Positions 15,856-24,168 of a stretch of 64,000 nucleotides of DNA are shown here, piece by piece. How positions within the stretch are numbered: position 1 is the first letter of the stretch; every line of letters begins with the position of its first letter. The stretch comes from Microbacterium enclense. Lineage in GTDB: Bacteria; Actinomycetota; Actinomycetes; Actinomycetales; Microbacteriaceae. A model generated the notes under the pieces. The model saw only the letters and a list, made by a program, of their open reading frames with translations. It was not told the DNA's origin and made no database searches. The translations under genes and the position numbers were made by a program. The stretch spans positions 1-64,000 of the forward strand of contig NZ_KQ758467.1 in assembly GCF_001456955.1 (NCBI RefSeq), read 5' to 3'.

Positions 15856-16527
15856 ATGGTCGACATGACCGAGGACGCGCAGACGATCAGCTCGAAGCAG
15901 TTCCACGACGCGGCCGGAGTGGCCGACTGGCGGGTCGTCAGTTCCGGTGTGCAGGCGGTCTTCCGTGCATCGTCGCTCCGTCACGCGGCGAGTCTCGTGG
16001 AGCCCGCATCCGCAGCGGCGGAGGAGCACGGCATCCTGCCCGACATCGACGTGCGGCCCGAGGCGGTCGTCGTGCGGGTGCCCCTGTGGGCGACCGGTGG
16101 GATCGCGCCCGCGGCTCCTCTCTTCGCGGCCGCGGTGTCGCAGGCGGCCGGCCGGCTCGGACTCCGCGCCGACCCGACCGCGGTACAGTCGCTGAGCATC
16201 TACGTCGCGCAGCACTCCGAGGCCGACGTGCGGCCGTTCTTCCTCGCTGTGCTCGGCTACGACCCCGTCGGCGAGACGGATGCCGTCGACCCCCTGCGCA
16301 TCGCGCCCGATCTCGCGTTCAATCCCCTCACCGGCGACCGGCCGAAGCGCGGGCGCACCCACCTCGACGTGTTCGTCCCCGCCTCCGACGCGCAGGGACG
16401 AGTGGATGCTGCGCTCGCCGCGGGCGGCCGCCTGGTCGACGACTCGCAGGCGCCGGCGTACTGGAGCATCGCCTCGCCCGACAACCACGGCGTCGACATC
16501 GCGTCGTGGCTGGACACGGACGGGTGA
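15856..16527 (+). CDS. Pterin-carbinolamine-dehydratase-like / VOC-domain fusion
   Basis: The 223-residue protein has an N-terminal half resembling 4a-hydroxytetrahydrobiopterin dehydratase (SKQFHDAAGVADWRVV, AEEHGILPDIDVRPEAVVVRV). The C-terminal half is glyoxalase/VOC-like (AQHSEADVRPFFLAVLGYDPVG, THLDVFVPASDAQGRVDAALAAGGRLV, ending YWSIASPDNHGVDIASWL). The family's usual His-His pair is reduced to a single His in EEHGIL, so dehydratase activity is doubtful. The start may be ATG at 15856 or the ATG at 15865 (MTEDAQ); the second resembles family starts. Confidence 0.75.
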   Translation: MVDMTEDAQTISSKQFHDAAGVADWRVVSSGVQAVFRASSLRHAASLVEPASAAAEEHGILPDIDVRPEAVVVRVPLWATGGIAPAAPLFAAAVSQAAGRLGLRADPTAVQSLSIYVAQHSEADVRPFFLAVLGYDPVGETDAVDPLRIAPDLAFNPLTGDRPKRGRTHLDVFVPASDAQGRVDAALAAGGRLVDDSQAPAYWSIASPDNHGVDIASWLDTDG

Positions 16528-16558
16528 GCGGTGCGCGATCGGGGTGCTCGGCGCGTGT

Positions 16559-17605
16559 TCACTCCACCGGGGCGGTGAAAGCGTCGAAGCTCAGCACGCC
16601 CGTGGCGAGGAAGAACGGCGCGGGCGGCGGCGGCCGGCGCCCGCGGCGTAGTCGGGTCAGGGCGAGTTCGAGCCACGATCGACGACGGCGTGTGCCGGTG
16701 ACGAACACGGTGAGACGTCCCGCGCCATCGACGTGCGCGGCGGGATCGCACACTCCCGCGCCCATCCACGCCGGAACGTCCGGGGCGTCGGTGTCGAGGA
16801 TCCTCTTGGGCTCGCTCCAGTCCGCCCTGTCGGGGGAGAGCCGCGGCGCCGACATCGCCCAGAGGCCCTGGGGCGGGTACGGCCGAGTCCCGTGCAGGTT
16901 CGTGCCCCTCGCGAGGATCATCAACCACCGTTCGCCCGTGCGCGTCAGTGCCACATCGAAGAAGCCCTCCGCCGAGGTGGCGAAGACACGAGGTTCACTC
17001 CAGTCGGTCACTCCGTCGGCGCTCGTCGCGCAGCGCAGCTCGTAATCGGGCTGCTCGCCGGGGGCCACCTCGTGCGGCGCCGCGAGGAACCACATCATGT
17101 GCCGTCCGGCGTCTCGCGCGACGCGGGGCTCGAGCAGGCTGGGCCTGCCTCCCGCGCCGCGAAGGAGCGGGTCACCGGTTCGGCGCCAGCGGCCGTCGAG
17201 GCGTTCGAGCACGCCGATGGCGTATGAGCTCCCCGCTCCCACGTGACGTCGGCCGCTGCGACCGGCGTAGTAGATGCGCTCCGGGTGGGTGTCCGTCGCG
17301 GGTAGATACGAGGGGGTGTGCATACCGCCGCCGTCCCAGGCCGACCGCGGCGGGTCCGGCGCGAGAGCGGCGGCGCGACCGCGTCTGTCGGTCCGCACTC
17401 GCCAGGACGCCTCCGCGAGCGACCCGTCGATCGACCCGTCGGCGACGTAGAGCCGATTGCGGAAGCTCGAAGAGTAGCCGCCCAGGTAGAGGCTGCGCGC
17501 CTCGCGGGTGACGACGACGTCGCCGCTGCCCACGCCGAGGAGACCCCTTGGCATCGGGCCGTCGACCATGTCCCACAGCACGCGACTCGAGAACGGCTGC
17601 TTCAC
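16559..17605 (-). CDS. Beta-propeller glycoside-hydrolase-like protein (GH43/GH32 superfamily fold)
   Basis: The 348-residue protein shows propeller-blade repeats: MHTPSYLPATDTHPERIYYAGR, LLEPRVARDAGRHMMWFLAAP, LRCATSADGVTDWSEPRVFA, and SAPRLSPDRADWSEPKRIL. This resembles the five-bladed arabinanase/levansucrase superfamily, where acidic residues in the blades do the chemistry. There is no signal peptide, so it would act inside the cell or is misassigned. TAGAGT 6 nt before the GTG start suggests a leaderless transcript. The substrate is unknown. Confidence 0.6.
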   Translation of the reverse strand: MKQPFSSRVLWDMVDGPMPRGLLGVGSGDVVVTREARSLYLGGYSSSFRNRLYVADGSIDGSLAEASWRVRTDRRGRAAALAPDPPRSAWDGGGMHTPSYLPATDTHPERIYYAGRSGRRHVGAGSSYAIGVLERLDGRWRRTGDPLLRGAGGRPSLLEPRVARDAGRHMMWFLAAPHEVAPGEQPDYELRCATSADGVTDWSEPRVFATSAEGFFDVALTRTGERWLMILARGTNLHGTRPYPPQGLWAMSAPRLSPDRADWSEPKRILDTDAPDVPAWMGAGVCDPAAHVDGAGRLTVFVTGTRRRRSWLELALTRLRRGRRPPPPAPFFLATGVLSFDAFTAPVE

Positions 17606-17688
17606 GGGGGCACTCTACGCGCGCGGGTGCCAGAGCATGTCGACGTCGTCGACGTGTCTTGTCGTCGTGGATTCGCTCTGCTAATTTA

Positions 17689-17702
17689 CAACCAAATGGT
17701 TG
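17689..17702 (+). promoter_or_regulatory. Autoregulatory operator over the ArsR start codon
   Basis: CAACC-AAAT-GGTTG is a palindrome (CAACCA, AA, TGGTTG) covering the ATG at 17696. TAATTT at 17682-17687 is a likely -10 with an 8-nt leaderless spacing. ArsR-type repressors commonly bind such an ACCA-TGGT site over their own start. Confidence 0.7.
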
Positions 17703-18112
17703 AACAACAGAGCGACGCCGACATCGACCGGGTCTTCCACGCCCTCGCCGATGCAACGCGGCGCGACATCGTGCGGCGCACGCTCGTGACCGAGCAGTCG
17801 GTGACGCAGCTCGCGGCGGCCTACGCGATGTCGTTCGCGGCGGTGTCGAAGCACATCGCCGTGCTCGCCGAGGCGCGGCTGATCACCAAGCGCGCGGAGG
17901 GGAGGGTGAGACTCGTGCGAGCCGATCCCGCCGCCCTTGCCCGAGCGCAAGAACTGCTGCGCTCGTACGAAGACCTCTGGCGCGGCCGCATCGACCGGCT
18001 CGACGCGCTCCTCGCGCAGCCCGACGCCCCGGCATCCACCGCCCGCCCGACCCGTGCCGCGCGGACCGCCGAGCCCGACGCCCCGGCATCCACCCCACCC
18101 ACCGAGCCCTGA
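17696..18112 (+). CDS. ArsR-family regulator paired with an SRPBCC gene
   Basis: The 138-residue protein is a winged helix: DIDRVFHALADATRRDIVRRTLVTEQSVTQLAAAYAMSFAAVSKHIAVLAEARLITKRAEGRVRLVRADPAAL. No Cys metal site is seen, as expected for the SRPBCC-linked subgroup rather than arsenic sensors. The last 30 residues are low in complexity, with DAPAST twice from a duplicated stretch. The SRPBCC gene begins 19 bp downstream, the usual partner. The start overlaps the operator. Upstream 17606-17695 is the divergent promoter. Confidence 0.88.
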   Translation: MVEQQSDADIDRVFHALADATRRDIVRRTLVTEQSVTQLAAAYAMSFAAVSKHIAVLAEARLITKRAEGRVRLVRADPAALARAQELLRSYEDLWRGRIDRLDALLAQPDAPASTARPTRAARTAEPDAPASTPPTEP

Positions 18113-18131
18113 ACCGACTAAGGAGTCCGTC

Positions 18132-19109
18132 ATGCCCGTCACATCCGTCGAGAGCGACGCCGAAGCGCTCACCATGACCCTGGTCGCCGACTTTCCGGTC
18201 GGTCCCGAGCGCTTGTGGGCCGTGTTCACCGATCCGCGCCAGCTCGAGCGTTTCTGGGGTCCTCCGGGATGGCCGGCCACCTTCGACGCCTTCGACTTCC
18301 GCGTCGGCGGGCAGGCGAAGTACCACATGACCTCGCCGCAGGGAGAGCGGGCCGGCGGGGCGTGGGAGTTCACCGCGATCGACGAGCCCCGCGGCTTCGA
18401 GGCGATCGACTCGTTCGCCGACGAGAACGGCGACCCCATCGAGGGGATGCCGTCGATGCGCATGGTCTTCACCTTCGAGGCGACTCCCGATGGCTCGCGG
18501 CTCACGAACGTCAGCCACTTCGCCTCGGCCGACGCCCTCGAGCAGGTCGTGGCGATGGGGGCCGTCGAGGGCTCGACCCTCGCGATGAACCAGCTCGACG
18601 CCGTGCTCCTCGGCCTGCGCGAGTTCGCGCAGGGCAAGGGCACACAGCTCGAGATCCTCGACGATCAGCACGTGCGCATCACCCGGCTCATCGACGGCCC
18701 CCGTGCGCTCGTCTGGCGCGCGCACGTCGACCCCGACCTCATGCGGCAGTGGATGCTCGGCCCCGACGGCTGGCGCATGAGCGTCAGCGAGGTCGACGTC
18801 TCCGTCGGCGGGCGCTACCGCATCGCCTGGGAACCCGAGGCGGGCACCGAAGGCGAAGGCTTCGGCTTCGACGGCGAGACCCTGCTTATCGACGAGCCCC
18901 GACGCATCGTGCAGACCGAGCACATGACCGGCACCGACTACCCCTCCACCACGAACGACCTGTCGTTCTACGAGGAAGACGGCGCGACCCTCGTCACGCT
19001 CCTGATCGAGTATCCGGATGCCACCACTCGCGACATGGTGCTCGCCACCGGCATGGTCGACGGCATGGAGCAGAGCTTCGAGCGGATGGAACGCGTCGTC
19101 CTGGCGTGA
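18132..19109 (+). CDS. Tandem SRPBCC (AHA1-like) domain protein
   Basis: The 325-residue protein has two AHA1/ActivatorHsp90-type SRPBCC domains. The first (about 12-160) reads FPVGPERLWAVFTDPRQLERFWGPPGWP, the second (about 170-320) RLIDGPRALVWRAHVDPDLMRQWMLGPDGW. Each ends with the helix pattern GMxxSxxRMxxLL or MNQLDAVLLGL. The fold binds hydrophobic ligands. In actinobacteria such proteins are encoded with an ArsR regulator, as here. AGGAG lies 5-6 nt before the ATG. Most relatives have one domain; the duplication is notable but not rare. Confidence 0.88.
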   Translation: MPVTSVESDAEALTMTLVADFPVGPERLWAVFTDPRQLERFWGPPGWPATFDAFDFRVGGQAKYHMTSPQGERAGGAWEFTAIDEPRGFEAIDSFADENGDPIEGMPSMRMVFTFEATPDGSRLTNVSHFASADALEQVVAMGAVEGSTLAMNQLDAVLLGLREFAQGKGTQLEILDDQHVRITRLIDGPRALVWRAHVDPDLMRQWMLGPDGWRMSVSEVDVSVGGRYRIAWEPEAGTEGEGFGFDGETLLIDEPRRIVQTEHMTGTDYPSTTNDLSFYEEDGATLVTLLIEYPDATTRDMVLATGMVDGMEQSFERMERVVLA

Positions 19110-19180
19110 GCCTGGCGGATGCCGCGGCGTCGCGGCCGCCTCCCCGCGACGCCTTCGTGACCGAGCCCGACCGCGGCGGC

Positions 19181-19402
19181 GCGTATCTCCTGCGAATCGC
19201 CGCCGAACCGCTGCGCGCGACGCGCGAGTGCGCGATCTGCAGGAGTTGTGCAGCGGACGGCGGCTGTCCCGGCGCCGCCGTGCGGCGCCGCCGACGTGGA
19301 TCGCGGTGGGTGCCTGCCCGATCCCGGCGGCGCACAACTCCTGCACATCGCCGCGAAACCGACGCGCGTGTCGCCCGAGCGCGCATTCTGCAGGAGTTGT
19401 GC
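19181..19402 (+). repeat. Two 71-bp inverted-repeat units (family A)
   Basis: Unit 1 is 19181-19251 and unit 2 is 19332-19402, each exactly 71 bp and 151 bp apart start to start. Unit 2 arms are perfect: GCACAACTCCTGCA (19332-19345) and TGCAGGAGTTGTGC (19389-19402). Unit 1 keeps the right arm, with a decayed left arm (GCGTATCTCCTGCG). The pair occupies the 19110-19509 gap. No ORF with coding character is seen there. Two more units of the same length lie at 32236-32498. Confidence 0.85.
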
Positions 19403-19509
19403 AGCGCGGCGACTGTCCCCGGGGTAGACGAGCAGCGAGTGAACGAGTGGGGCGGGGGAAGCGGTCAGGCGGGGGGGCTCACGCGCCGTAGCGACGGGGC
19501 CGATCGGCG

Positions 19510-19944
19510 TCAGACCGCCGGCGCCGCCCGCCGCACGAGCTCGCGGATCTTCTGCTCGACCTCGGCCGTCACCTCGAGCACCGCGAACGACACCGGCCAT
19601 AAGGGGCCGTCGTCGAGCTGCGCCGTCTCGTCGAAGCTCACCGTGCCGTAGCGCGTCTTGAACTTCGACGCGGGCTGGTAGAACACGACGACCTTGCCGT
19701 CTTTCGCGTACGCCGGAAAGCCGTAGAACGTCTTCGGGTTCAGGTGCGGCGCCTCCTCGAGCACGATCACGTGCACGCGCTCGGCGATCGCGCGGTCGGC
19801 GCCCTCGAGCTTCTCGATCGCCTCGAGGCAGGCCTCGTTCTCCTTCTGCAGCTTCGCCAGGCCCTTCAGGCCCTTCATGGTCTTGAGCTCCTCGGCGCGC
19901 TGCTTCATCGCCGCGCGTTCTTCGTCGCTGAATCCGGTGGCCAT
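19510..19944 (-). CDS. DUF1801 / YdhG-like protein
   Basis: The 144-residue product has a charged helical N-terminus (FSDEERAAMKQRAEELKTMKGLKG...) followed by HLNPKTFYGFPAYAKDGKVVVFYQPASKFKTRYGTVSFDETAQLDDGPLWPVSFAVLEV. This is the DUF1801/YdhG fold. Members have been linked to iron handling in Bacillus (Fra); a similar role here is only an inference. The ATG at 19942-19944 precedes the MATGF start typical of the family. An earlier in-frame start exists eight codons upstream. Confidence 0.82.
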   Translation of the reverse strand: MATGFSDEERAAMKQRAEELKTMKGLKGLAKLQKENEACLEAIEKLEGADRAIAERVHVIVLEEAPHLNPKTFYGFPAYAKDGKVVVFYQPASKFKTRYGTVSFDETAQLDDGPLWPVSFAVLEVTAEVEQKIRELVRRAAPAV

Positions 19945-19995
19945 GGCATCCGTCCTCTCGGGTCTCACGGCAGGGTAGCGCGCGTCGGGGCGGAC

Positions 19996-20217
19996 GCATC
20001 CTCGGTGATGTGCGCAACCTCAGCCGGGTGCGGTCGTGGGCGACGGAGTTCGTGCACATCGCGGAGGTTGTGTGCGGCCAGCGCGCGGTCGATTTTCGGC
20101 GGCGCCGTCGGCACGGGGGCCGCAGGGTGTGCGCGCATCCTCGGTGATGTGCGCAACCTCAGCCGGGTCGGGTCGTGGGCGACGGAGTTTGTGCACATCG
20201 CGGAGGTTGTGCGCGGC
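19996..20217 (+). repeat. Two 66-bp inverted-repeat units (family B) in an 83-bp direct duplication
   Basis: Units at 20010-20075 and 20149-20214 each have left arm GTGCGCAACCTC and right arm GAGGTTGTGYGC. The surrounding blocks (about 19996-20078 and 20135-20217) are nearly identical, with a shared GTCGTGGGCGACGGAGTT interior, 139 bp apart. The size and layout match family A but the arms differ. They fill the gap between the DUF1801 gene and sufU. No gene is seen. Confidence 0.82.
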
Positions 20218-20252
20218 CCCCGGCACGGAGGCTGTCCCACGCTCGCGCGTCC

Positions 20253-20708
20253 TCAGGCCTGCCGCAGCCCTTCCTCCAGCGCGACCCACGCCAGCATCGC
20301 GCACTTCACGCGCGCCGTGTACTTCGAGACGCCCGACAGGGCGGCGGCATCGGCGAAGCGCTCCTCGTCGAGGGGGATCTTGCCGCGCGAGCGCAGCGCC
20401 TCGCGGAACTCCCCGATCAGTGCCTCGACGTCGGCGCGTGGCATCCCGTCGTCTCCGCCGTCTTCCTGCAGCAGCGCGACGAGCATGGATGCCGACGACT
20501 GCGAGATCGAGCAGCCCGCGCCCTCCCAGGTGACGGATGCCACGCGGTCGCCGGCGACGTCGACGCGGAGGGTGATCTCGTCGCCGCAGATCGGGTTGCG
20601 CTGGTGCACGGTCGCGCTGTGGGCGCCCGGCTCGGCGAGACCGAAGCCACGACGGTTCTTCGCGTGATCGAGGATGAGCTCCTGGTAGAGCGATTCGAGA
20701 CCGCTCAT
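20253..20708 (-). CDS. sufU: Fe-S cluster assembly sulfur-transfer protein SufU
   Basis: The 151-residue protein receives sulfur from SufS through a zinc-ligand swap. Conserved features are LYQELILDHAKNRRGFG, the first Cys in RNPICGDEITLRV, the second in GAGCSISQSSASM, and the third in YTARVKCAMLAW, which with Asp in CGD form the Zn site. Length is normal. Its ATG overlaps the sufS stop (ATGA). Other suf genes are not in the window. Confidence 0.95.
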   Translation of the reverse strand: MSGLESLYQELILDHAKNRRGFGLAEPGAHSATVHQRNPICGDEITLRVDVAGDRVASVTWEGAGCSISQSSASMLVALLQEDGGDDGMPRADVEALIGEFREALRSRGKIPLDEERFADAAALSGVSKYTARVKCAMLAWVALEEGLRQA

Positions 20709-22006
20709 GCGTTGACTCCCGCCGTGCCCGCGCCGACGCCGGCCTCGGCGCCCGGAGCACCCGTCGGAGAGGCGACGCCGAAGAACCCGCGCACACCCGA
20801 CACGGCGTCGAGGAACGTGTCGATCTCGGCCTGGGTCGTGTGGATCGCCGCGCTCGCGCGGACGGATGCCGTGATGCCGAACCGGCGGTGCAGCGGCTGC
20901 GCGCAGTGGTGTCCGACGCGCGCGGCGACGCCGCGGCTGTCGAGGAACTGCCCCACGTCGTGCGCATGGACTCCCTCGACGGTGAAGGCCTGCAGGGCGA
21001 CACGGTCGGCGGCATCCGTGTCTCCGAGAAGGCGGATGCCGTCGATCGAGCGGAGTCCATCGCGCATGCGCTTCTCCAACGCCGCCTCGTGGGCGCGGGC
21101 TGCGTCGAGGTCGTGCGCACCGAGCCACCGCAATGCCGCCGCGAAGGCGACCGCCTGAGACACCGGCTGCGTACCGGGCTCGAAGCGCTGCGGCGGCGGC
21201 AGGTACTCCGCCTTGTCGAGGGTGACGGTCGTGATCATCGAGCCGCCGAAGGTGAAGGGCGGCAGCGACTCGAGCACCTCGTCGCGGCCCCAGAGGGCGC
21301 CGATGCCGTACGGACCGTGGATCTTGTGCCCCGAGAAGACGGCGAGATCGACCCCGGATGCCGGGAGGTCGAGCGCGAGGTGCGGCGCAGACTGGCACGC
21401 GTCGAGCACCGTCAACGCGCCGGCGCCGCGGGCGAGGGTCACGAGCTTGGCGACGGGGTTCACGATGCCGAGCACGTTCGACACGTGCGGGAAGGCGACG
21501 ACCTTCGTGCGCTCGCCGATGAGGTCGGCGGCGGCGTGCATGTCGAGGGTGCCGTCGTCGAGCACGGGGATGTGGCGCAGGCGCGCGCCGGTGCGGGCCG
21601 CGAGTTCTTGCCAGGGGATGAGGTTGGCGTGATGCTCGGCCTCGGTCACGACGATCTCGTCGCCCTCGCGCAGGCGCCCGGCGTAGCCGAGCGACCCGGC
21701 GACGAGGTTGAGGCCGGCGGTGGCGCCGCTCGTCCAGACGAGCTGCTCGGGTTCGGCGCCGACGAACTCGGCGACGGTGACACGCGCGTCTTCGAACAGC
21801 TCGGTCGCCTCGGCGGCGAGCGTGTGCGCGCCGCGGTGAACGGCGGAGTTCGCGCGCTCGAGGAAGTCGCGTTCGGCGTCGAGCACGGCGCGCGGCTTCT
21901 GGCTCGTCGCGCCGGAGTCGAGATAGACGAGCGGGTGGCCGTCGATCTCGGTCTCGAGGATCGGGAAGTCGGCGCGCACGGCGTCGACGTCGAAGGGGAG
22001 TGTCAC
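20705..22006 (-). CDS. sufS: Cysteine desulfurase SufS
   Basis: The 433-residue PLP enzyme mobilises sulfur from cysteine. PLP Lys228 sits in SGHKIHGPYGIG and catalytic Cys367 in RVGHHCAQPLHRRFG. The N-terminus has YLDSGATSQKP and the His stack in TEAEHHANLIPW. A 30-residue Gly/Ala-rich C-terminal tail (VASPTGAPGAEAGVGAGTAG) goes beyond the fold. TAGCCT 6 nt before the GTG start implies a leaderless mRNA. sufU follows with a 4-bp overlap, the standard actinobacterial/firmicute SufSU pair. Confidence 0.95.
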   Translation of the reverse strand: MTLPFDVDAVRADFPILETEIDGHPLVYLDSGATSQKPRAVLDAERDFLERANSAVHRGAHTLAAEATELFEDARVTVAEFVGAEPEQLVWTSGATAGLNLVAGSLGYAGRLREGDEIVVTEAEHHANLIPWQELAARTGARLRHIPVLDDGTLDMHAAADLIGERTKVVAFPHVSNVLGIVNPVAKLVTLARGAGALTVLDACQSAPHLALDLPASGVDLAVFSGHKIHGPYGIGALWGRDEVLESLPPFTFGGSMITTVTLDKAEYLPPPQRFEPGTQPVSQAVAFAAALRWLGAHDLDAARAHEAALEKRMRDGLRSIDGIRLLGDTDAADRVALQAFTVEGVHAHDVGQFLDSRGVAARVGHHCAQPLHRRFGITASVRASAAIHTTQAEIDTFLDAVSGVRGFFGVASPTGAPGAEAGVGAGTAGVNA

Positions 22007-22178
22007 TGTTCCAGGCTACGCGTGATGAGCGCGGGCCGGCCGGGCCGGGTCTGTGCGCTCGACGTGCGGAATCCTGCGGCTCGTCACGGGGGACCGTGTT
22101 CGACACGGGGACGACGCCTCTCGCGCGGTCAGGTTGCCGTGGACCGCTGTCGTCCGGTCGCCTAGCGAGGAGCGCGCG

Positions 22179-22265
22179 GTGCCGGACTCCGGAGAAAGAG
22201 TGCGCGACCGCTTCGGGTGATGGTGAATGCGGTACCTCGAGGGCCGAATCTCCGGAGTTCGGCAC
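22179..22265 (+). repeat. 87-bp inverted-repeat unit (family D)
   Basis: Arms GTGCCGGACTCCGGAGA (22179-22195) and TCTCCGGAGTTCGGCAC (22249-22265) pair at 16 of 17 positions around a 53-bp interior. It lies in the 22007-22638 gap upstream of sufS. The remainder of that gap holds no convincing gene; from about 22520 the base composition turns markedly AT-richer. Confidence 0.75.
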
Positions 22266-22625
22266 GCTGGGTCGCGGTGAGCCTTCGCCGCCGGCCCTGT
22301 ACGTGCTCGCGACCGAGTCTCCTGCCCCTGCTCGGATGGCGCGCCCTCGGTGGGTGAGCTGAGGCCTCTCCGCTCGACCGCTTCCGTCCTGCCCAACGCG
22401 CCTGACCAGGCGGGGTTCACCGTCCTGACCCGGCGAGGGTGCTGCGGGGGACGTGTCGCGCGCGTGGCCGGCAACGCTCCCGGCGGTGCGGCGGCACACG
22501 CGAACATGCCCTCGCGGATACTTCTTTGTTCTTGCAAATGTTGAATTCGTATTTGTGTGCCGACTCATCTGTCGTTATCGACGACTGGCGATCGAAATCG
22601 AAATGTCGCGGCAATTTTCATGCGT

Positions 22626-22631
22626 TAATCT
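22626..22631 (+). promoter_or_regulatory. Leaderless -10 box of the 86-residue gene
   Basis: TAATCT ends 7 nt before GTG at 22639. This spacing decided the start against longer in-frame options that begin in non-coding sequence. Confidence 0.55.
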
Positions 22632-22638
22632 GCCCCGC

Positions 22639-22899
22639 GTGAACGACGGTGGCAGTGCAGAAAAGACTCCTTCTCTCGATATGCTCATGCATATTCACGG
22701 GTGGCGCGCCCGGCGAAAGGGCGAGGGGTGGGAGATCGGACCGCGGGGCGCGCCCGTTTCCGTCCGACCCCGTTCCAAAGGGGCTTTCGACGTGATCGTC
22801 GGCGGCGAGAGCCTCGTTCTCCCCGATGAGCGCGCTGTCGTCGATTTCCTCTCGCAGGTCGCTCTCAACCGGGCGCGCGAAGGGTCGGCGCCGTCGTGA
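22639..22899 (+). CDS. Hypothetical 86-residue protein
   Basis: The product reads LDMLMHIHGWRARRKGEGWEIGPRGAPVSVRPRSKGAFDVIVGGESLVLPDERAVVDFLSQVAL. It looks like a small beta-rich domain followed by a helix (LPDERAVVDFLSQ). I do not recognise a family. The GTG start fits the leaderless TAATCT box. It sits in the lower-GC patch and may work with the XRE regulator 156 bp downstream. Coding character is moderate; expression is unproven. Confidence 0.55.
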   Translation: MNDGGSAEKTPSLDMLMHIHGWRARRKGEGWEIGPRGAPVSVRPRSKGAFDVIVGGESLVLPDERAVVDFLSQVALNRAREGSAPS

Positions 22900-23055
22900 G
22901 GCGGGTGAAGTTCGAAACCGTTCATCCGCTTCCGCGGCCGCGAAAGAGGCGGACCCTCACGGTCGCTCCTCGCTACGAGCACATATATGTTGTGGGCTCG
23001 CGAAACCGGATGGGCGAAGATGAGGAGTTAACTCTTTTTCACAATCGGGGCTGCC

Positions 23056-23355
23056 GTGACTAGACCCTCCGTCGGATCGGAGCACGAGATACTCTGCGCG
23101 CATCTCTCGAGAAATCTCGCCGTCCAATTGCACAATGCACGCACGAGTATGGGGTACTCCCAAGAGGAGGCGGCTTTCATCGCCGGTATCGCGCCGCCCG
23201 CACTCGGCCGTATCGAGAGAGCGCGGTTTTCTCACTATCCATGGGCGAATCCCACGCTCGAGACGATGGTCCGCCTTCACTCGTCTTTGAACTTGAATCC
23301 CCACCGCTGGATTCGCCGCCTCCCCGGTGGTGACTCCACGACCGTGGATCGCTGA
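23056..23355 (+). CDS. XRE-family helix-turn-helix protein
   Basis: The 99-residue protein contains LSRNLAVQLHNARTSMGYSQEEAAFIAGIAPPALGRIERARFSHYPWANPTLETMVRLHSSLNLNPHRWI, a full HTH_3 domain with recognition helix around APPALGRIER. It starts at GTG 23056 after CGGGG. There is no second domain, so it could be an autonomous regulator or an antitoxin-like protein. Upstream palindromes ACATATATGT and GAGTTAACTC are candidate binding sites. The 23356-23496 gap has no gene. Confidence 0.75.
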   Translation: MTRPSVGSEHEILCAHLSRNLAVQLHNARTSMGYSQEEAAFIAGIAPPALGRIERARFSHYPWANPTLETMVRLHSSLNLNPHRWIRRLPGGDSTTVDR

Positions 23356-23496
23356 CGGCCCCGTCGTGAAAGCACCAGCAGGAGGTCGATATGTGGCATC
23401 GCGGGTGAAGTCGCCCGGCGGATGGCGAGAGACAGCTGATCCCGGCCATCGGCGGGTGGGCGCGGCGCCGTCCCCCGCCGAGACCTGACCCGCGCT

Positions 23497-24168
23497 TCAG
23501 ACCGCCAGCCGATACCCCATCCCCTGCTCGGTGAGCAGGTGCACCGGGTTCGAGGGGTCGGCCTCGAGTTTCTTGCGCAGCTGCGACATGTAGAGGCGCA
23601 GGTAGCCCGAGTCGGCGACCTGTTCGCTCGCCCAGATCTCCTTGAGCAGCGTCTGACGCGTCACGAGTGAGCCTGGGTTGCGGACGAGGAACTCCAACAT
23701 CCGCCACTCCGTCGGAGTGAGGTGCACGCGGGTTCCCGCCCGCAACACCGCTTTGGCGGCCAGATCGACCTCGACGTCGCCGAAGCGGACGACCGACTCG
23801 CCGCTCGCGGGCACCGATCGCCGACCGTGCACCCGCAGGCGGGCCAGCAGCTCGTCGATCTGGAACGGTTTGGTGACGTAGTCGTCGGCGCCGGCGTCGA
23901 GGGCCTCCACCTTGTCGGCCGACCCCGTGCGACCCGAGACGACGATGATCGGCGCGGTCGTCCACCCACGTAGGGCCTCGATCACCTGCACCCCGTCGAG
24001 GTGCGGCATCCCGAGATCCAGCAAGACGATGTCGGGGTGGGACTGGGCCGCGAGGGTGATGGCCGCGGCGCCGTCGGCGGCGGCGACCACGTCGTAGCCG
24101 TGCGCGGCGAGGGTGATGCGCAGCGCGCGGACGAGCTGCGGGTCGTCGTCGGCGATCAGGATCTTCAC
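23497..24168 (-). CDS. kdpE: Response regulator KdpE
   Basis: The 223-residue OmpR-type regulator has the acidic triad in LIADDDPQ, phospho-acceptor Asp51 in IVLLDLGMPHLDG, Thr/Ser and Lys in VVSGRTG and DYVTKPFQ. A winged helix follows at about 125-223 (HLTPTEWRMLEFLVRNPGSLVTRQTLLKEIW). It is phosphorylated by KdpD under potassium limitation and turns on kdp. The start is GTG, overlapping the kdpD stop (GTGA). Confidence 0.95.
   Translation of the reverse strand: MKILIADDDPQLVRALRITLAAHGYDVVAAADGAAAITLAAQSHPDIVLLDLGMPHLDGVQVIEALRGWTTAPIIVVSGRTGSADKVEALDAGADDYVTKPFQIDELLARLRVHGRRSVPASGESVVRFGDVEVDLAAKAVLRAGTRVHLTPTEWRMLEFLVRNPGSLVTRQTLLKEIWASEQVADSGYLRLYMSQLRKKLEADPSNPVHLLTEQGMGYRLAV

Larger units (their letters stand above)
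22520..23060. other. Lower-GC patch around two small genes
   Basis: Runs such as ACTTCTTTGTTCTTGCAAATG, ATCGAAATCGAAATG, ACATATATGT (22981-22990) and GAGTTAACTC followed by TTTTT (23025-23039) stand out from the about 70% GC surroundings. There is no tRNA, integrase or direct-repeat boundary, so horizontal origin is an inference from composition only. Confidence 0.55.

Noticed and set aside
22007..22638. Small ORFs upstream of the 86-residue gene
   Set aside because: No coding character; the interval is dominated by an inverted repeat and the AT-rich transition.
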